In this document: one piece after another, positions 16,803 to 24,486 of the stretch | Numbering within the stretch: position 1 is the stretch's first letter | Layout: each line of letters begins with the position of its first letter | DNA from: Cellulomonas sp. JH27-2 | GTDB lineage: Bacteria; Actinomycetota; Actinomycetes; Actinomycetales; Cellulomonadaceae | Reading direction: 5' to 3' | Length of the DNA stretch: 64,000 bases | NCBI RefSeq assembly: GCF_014837175.1 | Contig: NZ_JACYFR010000002.1 | Location: forward strand, 434,001-498,000 | Position numbers and translations under genes: made by a program | The notes under the pieces: generated by a model | Told to the model about the DNA's origin: nothing | Databases searched by the model: none | The model's input: the letters and a program-made list of their open reading frames with translations, nothing else

Positions 16803-18182
16803 ATGGCCAGACCGACCCCCTTGTCCGGATTCCCCGAGTGGCTGCCCGAGGGGCGCATCGTCGAGCAGCACGTCCTCGACACGCTGCGCCGCACGTTCGA
16901 GCTCCACGGCTTCGCCGGCATCGAGACGCGCGCCGTCGAGCCCCTGGACCAGCTGCTGCGCAAGGGTGAGACCTCCAAGGAGGTCTACGTCCTGCGCCGG
17001 CTCCAGGAGGACCCGGACGCGCCGCCCGAGCGCGGCGGCCAGCTGGGGCTGCACTTCGACCTGACGGTGCCGTTCGCGCGGTACGTGCTGGAGAACGCGG
17101 GCCACCTCGCTTTCCCGTTCCGCCGCTACCAGATCCAGAAGGTGTGGCGGGGCGAGCGGCCGCAGGACGGCCGGTTCCGTGAGTTCGTGCAGGCGGACAT
17201 CGACGTCGTCGGGGCCGGCTCGCTGCCGTACCACGTGGAGGTCGAGCTCCCGCTCGTCATCGCGGCGGCGTTCGCCGCCCTCGAGCCGATCGGCCTGCCG
17301 CCCGTGCGGATCCTGGTCAACAACCGCAAGGTCGCCGAAGGCTTCTACCGCGGGCTCGGCCTCGAGGACGTCGAGGGCGTGCTGCGGTCGATCGACAAGC
17401 TGGACAAGGTCGGCGCCGAGAAGGTCGCGGCGCTGCTGGTGGCCGAGGCGGGAGCTGACGAGGCACAGGCGGCCGCCTGCCTCGAGCTGGCGGCGATCAA
17501 CGGTGCGGACTCGACCGTCGTCGACCGCGTCCGTGCGCTGGCGGAGGCCAAGGGCGTCCGCCACGACCTGCTGGACGAGGGGCTGACGGAGCTGGCGGCG
17601 CTCATCGAGGCTGCGGCCGAGCGCGCGCCGGGCGTCGTCGTCGCGGACCTGAAGATCGCCCGCGGGCTCGACTACTACACGGGCTCGGTCTACGAGACCG
17701 TGCTGGTGGGGCACGAGCAGCTCGGTTCCATCTGCTCGGGCGGCCGCTACGACACGCTCGCGTCCGACGGCGCGAACAGCTATCCGGGAGTGGGACTGTC
17801 GATCGGCGTCTCCCGGCTCGTGTCGCGGTTGCTGGGGGCCCACCTGGTGCGCGCGACGCGCTCGGTCCCGAGCGCGGTGCTCGTCGCGGTGTCGAACGAG
17901 GACGAGCGCGGACGCTCCGACCAGATCGCCGCGGCGCTGCGCGCACGCGGGATCCCCGTCGAGGTCGCGCCGGCCGCGGCGAAGTTCGGGAAGCAGATCC
18001 GGCACGCCGACCGCCGAGGGATCCCGTTCGTGTGGTTCCCGGGTGGTGTGGACCACACCGGCGCTGTCGTCGGGGACCAGGTCAAGGACATCCGCTCGGG
18101 TGAGCAGCTCGACGCGGACGTGCAGGTGTGGGCGCCGTCGGACGACGACCGGTGGCCGCGGGTCGTCGCCGCGGACGTGTGA
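16803..18182 (+). CDS. hisS: Histidyl-tRNA synthetase
   Basis: A 459-residue class II aminoacyl-tRNA synthetase charging tRNA-His. Class II motif 2 is visible (FRRYQIQKVWRGERPQDGRF, about residues 101-120), as are the histidine-specific loop ARGLDYYTGSVYE (about 286-298) and motif 3 (YPGVGLSIGVSRL). A C-terminal anticodon-binding domain begins near residue 355 (SAVLVAVSNEDERGRSDQIA). Length and start are as expected for the family. The protein is somewhat longer than E. coli HisRS (424). Confidence 0.95.
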   Translation: MARPTPLSGFPEWLPEGRIVEQHVLDTLRRTFELHGFAGIETRAVEPLDQLLRKGETSKEVYVLRRLQEDPDAPPERGGQLGLHFDLTVPFARYVLENAGHLAFPFRRYQIQKVWRGERPQDGRFREFVQADIDVVGAGSLPYHVEVELPLVIAAAFAALEPIGLPPVRILVNNRKVAEGFYRGLGLEDVEGVLRSIDKLDKVGAEKVAALLVAEAGADEAQAAACLELAAINGADSTVVDRVRALAEAKGVRHDLLDEGLTELAALIEAAAERAPGVVVADLKIARGLDYYTGSVYETVLVGHEQLGSICSGGRYDTLASDGANSYPGVGLSIGVSRLVSRLLGAHLVRATRSVPSAVLVAVSNEDERGRSDQIAAALRARGIPVEVAPAAAKFGKQIRHADRRGIPFVWFPGGVDHTGAVVGDQVKDIRSGEQLDADVQVWAPSDDDRWPRVVAADV

Positions 18183-18204
18183 GCGTCGCTTACGACGATC
18201 GGGT

Positions 18205-18288
18205 GATTGGTGCCCCGGGATACGGACAGCGCAGGCGTGCCCGATTGGTGCTGTTTATAGTGCAACCGGTCGCAGTGGTTGTGACCGG
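18205..18288 (+). promoter_or_regulatory. Control region of the Tad pilus cluster
   Basis: A 9-bp direct repeat GATTGGTGC occurs at 18205-18213 and 18243-18251. A good -10 box TATAGT lies at 18256-18261, but no -35 box matches at 16-18 bp, suggesting an activated promoter. Around the expected start an inverted repeat CCGGTC / GACCGG (18266-18271, 18283-18288) could be an operator or leader hairpin. The roles are inferred. Confidence 0.45.
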
Positions 18289-18305
18289 CCAGAGACGGGG
18301 GACGA

Positions 18306-19028
18306 ATGTCGACGAACACCGGTGCGACGACGCAGGACGGTGTCGCTGACCGCCGTCGGGCACGGGATGCGCGCGGTCTGCAGTCCGCGAAGGGCGCCGC
18401 GATCACCGACGACCGCCTGCCCAAGGCGCCTCGTGAGCGTCGCCCGTTGCTGGCGGTGCTGGCCGTCCTGCTGATCGTCGGCGGCGCTGCCATCGCCGGC
18501 CTCCTGGCTCTTCGCCAGGACTCGCGCGTCGCGGTGCTCCAGCTCGCGCACGACGTACCCGCCGGCGTCGCCATCACCGCCGACGACCTGGTCACGACGC
18601 AGGTGGCCGCCGAGGGGACTCAGCTCATCGGCGCCGGTTCCAAGGATCAGGTGGTCGGACAGTTCGCCCGCGTGTCACTCGTGGCCGGGCAGCTCCTCGA
18701 CACGACCATGCTCTCGGAGGCCACCCCCCTCCCCGAGGGCTCGGTGGCCGTCGGCGCCTCGCTCGCGGACGGACGGATGCCCGCGTCCGGCCTGCAGCCG
18801 GGTGACATCGTCCAGCTCGTGCAGGTCGGGGACGGCCAGGGGCAGGTCCTGGTGCCCGATGCCCGGGTGAGCTCGGTCCGAGACGGGGGCTCCGACTCGT
18901 CGGGCGGTACGGTCGCGACGTTCTTCGTGGACACGGAGGTCGGGCCCAGGGTCGCGGCGGTGGCCGCGGACGGGTCGTTGGCCGTGACACTCGTCAAGCG
19001 CGGTGCGCCCGTCGGTGAGGACAGCTGA
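18306..19028 (+). CDS. CpaB/RcpC-like SAF-domain protein
   Basis: A 240-residue membrane-anchored protein at the head of the Tad cluster. One membrane segment lies at about residues 47-69; a SAF domain follows (about 72-135), with HDVPAGVAITADDLVTTQV typical of Flp pilus CpaB proteins. In Gram-negatives CpaB/RcpC helps form the outer-membrane pore; in a Gram-positive it probably works in the cell envelope during pilus assembly. The ATG is preceded by GGGGGA. cpaE follows 1 base after the stop. Confidence 0.8.
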   Translation: MSTNTGATTQDGVADRRRARDARGLQSAKGAAITDDRLPKAPRERRPLLAVLAVLLIVGGAAIAGLLALRQDSRVAVLQLAHDVPAGVAITADDLVTTQVAAEGTQLIGAGSKDQVVGQFARVSLVAGQLLDTTMLSEATPLPEGSVAVGASLADGRMPASGLQPGDIVQLVQVGDGQGQVLVPDARVSSVRDGGSDSSGGTVATFFVDTEVGPRVAAVAADGSLAVTLVKRGAPVGEDS

Positions 19029-19029
19029 C

Positions 19030-19809
19030 GTGCTGGTCACACTCGCTTCCGCCAAGGGCTCGCCGGGCGTCACCACGACAGCGCGGGTGCTGGCCTCGGT
19101 GTGGCCCCAGGACGTGGTCCTGGTCGACGCCGACCCAGCTGGGGGCGACCTCTCGCTGTGGTCGCCCGCTCCCGACGGCTCACCGCTCGACCCGGACACC
19201 GGACTGCTCACGCTCGCCGTCGAGGCACGTCGGGGTACGGTCACGCTCGAGCCTCACCTGCAGCGGGCCGACGGTGGGCTCGACGTCGTGTGCGGCGTCC
19301 AGCACCCCGGCCAGGTGGCAGGCATGGGACCGGTCTGGCCGGCTATCGGCAGCGTGCTGCGAGGGTACGCGGGGACGGTCGTCGCCGACGCGGGGAGGCT
19401 GACCCCGGACAGCCCGGCCCTGCCTCTGGTGCTGGAGTCGGACGCGCTCGTGTTCGTCGTCCGACCCACCATCGAGGGCTACGCCCACCTGCGCGAGCGC
19501 CTGCGCTGGCTGGCCACGTTCGACTCCGGGATGCGGCCCATGCCCGCGCTAGGCGTCGTGGCCGTGACCGACGCGCGCGAGGCCGGTGCGATCCGCGACC
19601 TCGAGCTCCTGCTCGGGCACGCGGGCCTGCGGGTCCCTGTGCTGGGTGCGGTAGGGGTCGACCAGAAGGCGGCCGACGTGGTCGCAGCCCGCGTCGCACG
19701 CGGGATCGACAGGTCCCTCCTCGTCCGCTCGGCCCGTCACCTGGTCGAGCCCGTCGCGCAGCTGGCGCAGTCGCGGGCCTACGCGCGCGCCGGCGTGCGG
19801 GGGGAGTGA
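19030..19809 (+). CDS. CpaE/TadZ-like MinD-family protein
   Basis: A 259-residue protein with the MinD/ParA fold start VTLASAKGSPGVTTTARVLA. TadZ/CpaE proteins place the Tad pilus at the cell pole and recruit other subunits. The deviant Walker A keeps the signature Lys (in AKGS) but has Val where the nucleotide-binding Lys of GKT should be, so ATP hydrolysis may be lost. DADPAGGDLSLW follows as the second strand. I chose the GTG at 19030, one base after the previous stop, preceded by GAGGA. Confidence 0.75.
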   Translation: MLVTLASAKGSPGVTTTARVLASVWPQDVVLVDADPAGGDLSLWSPAPDGSPLDPDTGLLTLAVEARRGTVTLEPHLQRADGGLDVVCGVQHPGQVAGMGPVWPAIGSVLRGYAGTVVADAGRLTPDSPALPLVLESDALVFVVRPTIEGYAHLRERLRWLATFDSGMRPMPALGVVAVTDAREAGAIRDLELLLGHAGLRVPVLGAVGVDQKAADVVAARVARGIDRSLLVRSARHLVEPVAQLAQSRAYARAGVRGE

Positions 19810-19813
19810 GCAC

Positions 19814-21127
19814 ATGAGCCTCGACCAGGTTCTCGTCCGTCGCCTGCGCGAGGAGGTCGCGGACGTCCTCGCCCGACAACGGCGCGACGACGCGGCTGCC
19901 GGCCTCCCGCCCATGTCGAGCGAGGACGAGCGGCAGTTCGCCCGCGCGGTCATCGCGCGGGTGCTCGACGCGCACGCCCGCGGGGAGATGGCCTCCGGGC
20001 GGACACCGCCGACGCCGCAGGACGAGGAGGAGATCTCCGCCGGCATCCATGCGGCGCTGTACGGGGTGGGTCGGCTGCAGCCGCTCCTCGATGACCCGGA
20101 CGTCGAGAACGTCGACATCAACGGCTTCGACAACGTCTTCGTGCAGTACGGCGACGGTCGTGAGGAACGCTGGGGCCCCGTCGCGGAGTCCGACGACGAG
20201 CTCGTCGAGCTGGTGCAGATCCTCGGTGCGTACTCGGGTCTGACGAGCCGACCGTTCGACTCTGCCAACCCGCAGCTCGATCTGCGCCTGCCCGACGGCA
20301 GCCGGCTCTCCGCCGTGATGGACGTGTGCTCCCGTCCGTCGATCTCGATCCGTCGCGCGCGTCTGTCCCGTGTACACCTCGACGATCTGGTGCGGTTCGG
20401 CTCGGTCACCCCCGATGTCGCGGCGTTTCTCTCCGCCGCGGTCGCCGCCCGCAAGAACATCATGATCGCCGGCGCCACCAACGCGGGGAAGACGACCCTG
20501 CTGCGGGCCCTCGCCAACGAGATCGCGCCAGGGGAGCGGCTCATCACGGTGGAACGAGCCCTCGAGCTCGGGCTCGGCGAGTTCCCCGACCTACACCCCA
20601 ACGTGGTCTCCTTCGAGGAGCGCCTGCCCAACTCGGAGGGCAACGGCGCGATCCAGATGGCCGAGCTCGTCCGCCGGTCGTTGCGCATGAACCCAAGCCG
20701 GGTCATCGTCGGTGAGGTGCTCGGTGACGAGATCGTGACGATGCTCAACGCGATGAGCCAGGGCAACGACGGCTCCCTGTCGACGATCCACGCGAACAGC
20801 TCGATCGAGGTCTTCAACCGCATCTCGACCTACGCCATCCAGTCGGTCGAACGACTGCCCGTCGAGGCGACCATGATGCTCATCGCGGGCGCGATCGACT
20901 TCGTCGTGTTCGTGCAGAAGCAGAACGACTACCTTTCAGGTGGTCGCCTTCGGCGGTACGTCGCGAGCATCCGCGAGGTCAACGGCGTGGACGGGCGGGT
21001 GCTGTCCAGCGAGGTCTTCGCCGCGGGCCCGGACGGGGTCGCCGTCGCGTCGGCACCCATCGCGTGTCTCGACGAGCTCGTCGCCGTCGGGTACCAGCCG
21101 TCCTACGCACTCGGGACGATGCGGTGA
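19814..21127 (+). CDS. tadA: TadA/CpaF secretion ATPase
   Basis: A 437-residue hexameric GspE-family ATPase that powers Flp pilus assembly. Walker A GATNAGKTT is at about residues 218-226, Walker B in RVIVGEVLGDE at about 297-307 and the His box in LSTIHANSS at about 320. The N-terminal region (about 1-90) carries the acidic CpaF-type start, and VDINGFDNVFVQ is family-typical. The ATG is 4 bases after cpaE, and tadB overlaps its stop, so the cluster is translated as a coupled operon. Confidence 0.93.
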   Translation: MSLDQVLVRRLREEVADVLARQRRDDAAAGLPPMSSEDERQFARAVIARVLDAHARGEMASGRTPPTPQDEEEISAGIHAALYGVGRLQPLLDDPDVENVDINGFDNVFVQYGDGREERWGPVAESDDELVELVQILGAYSGLTSRPFDSANPQLDLRLPDGSRLSAVMDVCSRPSISIRRARLSRVHLDDLVRFGSVTPDVAAFLSAAVAARKNIMIAGATNAGKTTLLRALANEIAPGERLITVERALELGLGEFPDLHPNVVSFEERLPNSEGNGAIQMAELVRRSLRMNPSRVIVGEVLGDEIVTMLNAMSQGNDGSLSTIHANSSIEVFNRISTYAIQSVERLPVEATMMLIAGAIDFVVFVQKQNDYLSGGRLRRYVASIREVNGVDGRVLSSEVFAAGPDGVAVASAPIACLDELVAVGYQPSYALGTMR

Positions 21128-21978
21128 TCCCCGCGTCGACACTCGCGATCATCGCGGCCGGTGGCGTGGTCGGTGGTGGCGTCATGCTGCTGGTGCTTGC
21201 GATCACCGGCACGGAGCCGCGGACGGCAACGGTGCGCAGCGGCGGTCCCAGCAGCCTGCTGAGGGCTCGTCGGCGGCTCGTGATCGCTGCGGTCGTCTTC
21301 GTGGTCACCCTCGTCGTGACGCAGTGGCCCGTCGCCGCCGTCGGTGCCGCCGTGTTCGCCCTGGCCGCGCCGGCGCTCCTGGGTGGGGCCAAGGCTGAGC
21401 GCGAGCAGACTGCCCGCCTCGAAGGGCTCGCCGCCTGGACCGAGTCGTTGCGTGACACCATTGCTGGTGCCGTCGGCCTCGAGCAGGCGATCCCAGCGAC
21501 CGTCTATGCCGCGTCACCCGCCATCCAGCCGCAGCTCCGGCTCATGGTCGACCGCCTGCGCGTCCGGGTGCCGCTGCCAGTCGCACTCCGTGGCCTGGCC
21601 GATGACCTCGACGACCCGAGCGCCGACCTCGTCGTCGCAGCCCTGATCCTGAACGCGAAGCTGCGCGGTCCTGGGCTCCGACAGGTGCTCACGTCGCTGT
21701 CCGAGGCGGCGCGTGCCGAGCTGGAGATGCGCCAGCGCGTCACGGCCGGGCGCAGCTCGACTCGACGGTCCGCGCAGATCGTCACGGTCTTCTCGCTCGC
21801 AGCGATGGCGCTGCTGACCTTGGCGAACCCACAGTACGTGGAGCCGTACGACTCGCTGCAAGGTCAGCTCGTGCTGATCCTGATCGCCACGCTCTTCGCC
21901 GCTGGCTTCTGGTGGATGAAGCGCCTGTCGGGCGTCGACATGCCGGCGCGCTTCCTCGTGCAGGAGGAGGAGCGATGA
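21124..21978 (+). CDS. tadB: TadB-like pilus platform protein (T2SSF domain)
   Basis: A 284-residue inner-membrane platform protein with two N-terminal membrane segments (about 5-28 and 55-85), a cytoplasmic T2SSF domain (SLRDTIAGAVGLEQAIPA, about 105-225) and two C-terminal segments (about 222-270). It forms the base on which TadA acts. The GTG overlaps the tadA stop (GTGA). Low-level similarity to TadC in the T2SSF domain is expected. Confidence 0.88.
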   Translation: MIPASTLAIIAAGGVVGGGVMLLVLAITGTEPRTATVRSGGPSSLLRARRRLVIAAVVFVVTLVVTQWPVAAVGAAVFALAAPALLGGAKAEREQTARLEGLAAWTESLRDTIAGAVGLEQAIPATVYAASPAIQPQLRLMVDRLRVRVPLPVALRGLADDLDDPSADLVVAALILNAKLRGPGLRQVLTSLSEAARAELEMRQRVTAGRSSTRRSAQIVTVFSLAAMALLTLANPQYVEPYDSLQGQLVLILIATLFAAGFWWMKRLSGVDMPARFLVQEEER

Positions 21979-22895
21979 TCGTGGTCCTCATCGCCGGGGC
22001 GGCCGCGGGTGCCGGGGTGCTTCTCTTCATCCTGGTCGTCGCGCCGCCGCGGACGCAGCCGGGTAGCGCGCTCGCGAGGTTGGACGTGCGACGCACCGAG
22101 CTCAGGGCGCGTGCGCAGACCATCGCCGCCGACCCGAACCGGGCGCCCGAGGCTGCGTGGGTCCGCACGCTGGGACGTTCCGCGTCCGACGTGCTGGCGC
22201 GGGCCGGCGTCGAGCTGGGACAGCTCCGGTCGGACCTCGCGGTCGTCGGTCGCACGCTCGAGTCCCACCTCGCTACGTCCGTGGTCGGTGCGGTCGTCGG
22301 GTTCTTCGTCCCCGTGGTCGTCGCGACGCTCGCCGTTCTCGCGGGGGCGCCTGTCTCGATCGCGGCTCCGCTCGGGCTGAGCTTGCTGGCGGCCGTCGTC
22401 GGTGCGGGCCTGCCGAGCATCGTCGTGCGCGGACAGGCGCGGACTCGACGCAGGGACTTCCGACACGTGGTCGGATCGTTCCTCGACCTCGTGGCGATGA
22501 GTCTCGCCGGGGGGCGCGGCGTTCCGGAGGCCCTGCAGAGCGCGTCCGAGCTGAGCGACAGCTGGGGCATGGTCCGGATCCGTAACGCGCTGGGATCGGC
22601 CCGGCTCCACGGGCGCACGCCGTGGTCGGCTCTGGGGATGCTGGGCGAGGAGCTGCGCATCGACGAGCTCAGAGACCTCGCCGCCGCGCTCGCGCTCGTA
22701 GCAGAGGACGGGGCGAAGGTCCGCGACTCACTCTCGGCCCGCGCCGGCTCGCTGCGGCGACGGGAGCTCGCCGAGTCCGAGGGCAAGGCCGGTGAGAGCT
22801 CGCAGGCGATGCTCGTCGCTCAGCTCCTCCTTTGCCTCGGGTTCTTGATCTTTCTGCTCTACCCGGCCGTCGAGGCCGTCTTCACGGGCGTGTAG
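21975..22895 (+). CDS. tadC: TadC-like pilus platform protein (T2SSF domain)
   Basis: A 306-residue membrane protein, second of the TadB/TadC platform pair. The N-terminal segment IVVLIAGAAAGAGVLLFILV is followed by paired central membrane helices (about 93-150), a T2SSF domain with VVGSFLDLVAMSLAGGRGVP, and a C-terminal helix (about 275-300). The ATG overlaps the tadB stop (ATGA) and has a strong AGGAGGAGGAG ribosome binding site. A 58-base gap precedes the pilin. Confidence 0.88.
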   Translation: MIVVLIAGAAAGAGVLLFILVVAPPRTQPGSALARLDVRRTELRARAQTIAADPNRAPEAAWVRTLGRSASDVLARAGVELGQLRSDLAVVGRTLESHLATSVVGAVVGFFVPVVVATLAVLAGAPVSIAAPLGLSLLAAVVGAGLPSIVVRGQARTRRRDFRHVVGSFLDLVAMSLAGGRGVPEALQSASELSDSWGMVRIRNALGSARLHGRTPWSALGMLGEELRIDELRDLAAALALVAEDGAKVRDSLSARAGSLRRRELAESEGKAGESSQAMLVAQLLLCLGFLIFLLYPAVEAVFTGV

Positions 22896-22953
22896 CCCGT
22901 TCGCGCGACACAATCTGACCAGACCGATCGGTCACCACGACGAAAGGAACACC

Positions 22954-23193
22954 ATGTTCAGCCTCTCGCCTCTGACCCCCCAAGGCTTCCTCCTCATGGA
23001 GCTTCGGCGCCGGGTCGCACGCGCTCGGAGCACCGACGACCTGGGCGCCTCAGCGATCGAGTGGGTGATCATCACAGGGATCCTGGTCGCGATGGCGGCT
23101 GCGGTCGGCCTGATCATCTACAACATCGTCAAGGACAAGGCCGGCGAGCTGAAGGCGCCCGCCGCGCCGGACGGTATCAAGGGCGGCGCCTGA
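22954..23193 (+). CDS. flp: Flp-type (type IVb) pilin
   Basis: A 79-residue prepilin. The cleavage site reads DDLG|ASAIEWVIITG: cut after Gly31, with Glu at mature position 5, then one hydrophobic helix (about 36-57). The 31-residue leader is long for Flp; an internal ATG (Met15) would shorten it. The mature chain of 48 residues suits the major subunit of a Tad pilus. An AAAGGA ribosome binding site precedes the ATG. No dedicated TadV peptidase is in this cluster. Confidence 0.85.
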   Translation: MFSLSPLTPQGFLLMELRRRVARARSTDDLGASAIEWVIITGILVAMAAAVGLIIYNIVKDKAGELKAPAAPDGIKGGA

Positions 23194-23195
23194 CG

Positions 23196-23621
23196 ATGTC
23201 TGGTGCGCGTCGGCGTCTCACGCGCGCGGTGCGCGACCGTGAGCGCGGCGCGTCCTCGGTCGAGCTCGTGCTCTATGCACCGTTGCTCATGCTCATCACC
23301 TTCCTGCTCGTCCAGTTCGCGCTGAGCTGGTACGGGACCTCGGTCGCGAGCGCTGCCGCCCGTGAGGCCGCTCGGGTGGCGCGCGTCGGAGGCGGTACAC
23401 CGGCATCCCTCGAAGCCGCGGAGAAGAAGGGGCGTGCCTACGCAGCGGCTGTCGGCGGTGAGCAGGGCCTTACCGACGTCTCGGTGTCGGTCATCGCCGT
23501 ACCGGGTGATCGCGTACGGGCCACTGTCAGCGGGCACGCGATGGAGGTTCTCGGCGGCCTGGCGCCGCGAGTGTCGTCGACGGTCGAGGGGCCGGTCGAG
23601 AAGTTCAGGGGGGACCAGTGA
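23196..23621 (+). CDS. tadE: TadE-like pseudopilin
   Basis: A 141-residue minor pseudopilin. The prepilin-like site is RERG|ASSVELVLY with Glu at +5, followed by a hydrophobic helix (about 22-45) and a small extracellular domain beginning AAAREAARVARVG, typical for TadE. It starts at the ATG 2 bases after the pilin stop. TadE and TadF are processed by the prepilin peptidase and are needed for Flp pilus assembly. Confidence 0.88.
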   Translation: MSGARRRLTRAVRDRERGASSVELVLYAPLLMLITFLLVQFALSWYGTSVASAAAREAARVARVGGGTPASLEAAEKKGRAYAAAVGGEQGLTDVSVSVIAVPGDRVRATVSGHAMEVLGGLAPRVSSTVEGPVEKFRGDQ

Positions 23622-24034
23622 GGTGGCGCAAGCCGGTGGGTGAGCGTGGCTCGATGGCGATCGAGATCGTTATCCTCGTGCCCGCGCTCCTGCTGCTCCT
23701 GTCCCTCATCGTGGCGATGGGCCGATTCGTCACCACGCAGGGGGACGTCCGGGCCGCCGCGCGCGAGTCGGTCCGTGCCGCGACGCTGGCCAGGGACGAG
23801 ACTTCGGCCCGCGCGGCGGCGCGGGCAGCCGCGACGGCATCCCTGCCCTCTGATGCGCACTGCGAGCCAGCAGAGCTGAGCGGTCCGTTCACCCGGGGTT
23901 CGACCCTCACCGTGACGCTGCGCTGCCAGGTTTCGTGGGCGGATCTCTCGGAGATCGGGCTCACGGGCCACACGACCGTGACGATCGAGAGCTCCGCGCC
24001 CCTCGACGAGTACCGACGTGTCGGTGCCGCGTGA
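23618..24034 (+). CDS. Second TadE/TadF-like pseudopilin
   Basis: A 138-residue protein paralogous in layout to the previous one: short basic leader, cleavage site GERG|SMAIEIVIL with Glu at +5, one hydrophobic helix (about 16-38), then GDVRAAARESVRAATLARDE. Two cysteines (near 88 and 108) could form a disulphide outside the cell. The GTG overlaps the upstream stop (GTGA). Probably the TadF role. Confidence 0.82.
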   Translation: MRWRKPVGERGSMAIEIVILVPALLLLLSLIVAMGRFVTTQGDVRAAARESVRAATLARDETSARAAARAAATASLPSDAHCEPAELSGPFTRGSTLTVTLRCQVSWADLSEIGLTGHTTVTIESSAPLDEYRRVGAA

Positions 24035-24486
24035 TGCGCCGGTTAGCGGTCATCCGCGAGCAGAACGACCGCGGGACGATCTCCGTCTTCGTGATCGGCC
24101 TTGCGGTCGCGCTCCTCATTCTCGCGGGACTCGTCGTTGACGGCGGCCGGGCGATCAACGCGCGCGCAGCCGCCAACGACGACGCGGAGCAGGCGGCGCG
24201 GGCAGGAGCCAACCAGATCGACGACGCGGTCCTGCGATCGTCCGGGAGGGTGGTCATCAACCAGGACGCGGCCCGCACAGCTGCGCGGAGGTTCCTCACG
24301 GTGAAGGGCTACCCGGCCGGCGACATCCAGGTGTCGTTCCCCGCCGAGGGCGTGCGCGTCCAGGTCGGTGGCGACGTCGACACCACGCTCCTGTCGCTGA
24401 TCAGCATCAACACCTTCCACGTGACCGGGTCGGCGACCGCGCGTGCGGCTGTCGGCATCGTCAACGAGATCGGAGGTGCGCCGTGA
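24034..24486 (+). CDS. TadG-like pilus assembly protein
   Basis: A 150-residue protein with leader REQNDRG|TISVFVIGLA, a single hydrophobic helix (about 15-40) and GLVVDGGRAINARAAANDDAEQAA-type sequence typical of TadG N-termini; the segment is given here in shorter form as DGGRAINARAAANDDAEQAA. It lacks Glu at +5 and has no von Willebrand A domain, so it is a short TadG. The ATG shares a base with the previous stop (TGATG); the next gene overlaps its stop (GTGA). Confidence 0.8.
   Translation: MRRLAVIREQNDRGTISVFVIGLAVALLILAGLVVDGGRAINARAAANDDAEQAARAGANQIDDAVLRSSGRVVINQDAARTAARRFLTVKGYPAGDIQVSFPAEGVRVQVGGDVDTTLLSLISINTFHVTGSATARAAVGIVNEIGGAP

Noticed and set aside
15873..18056. A long minus-strand frame opposite the MBL-fold gene and hisS
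   Set aside because: Same shadow effect: no domain, biased composition, and hisS on the plus strand is certain.
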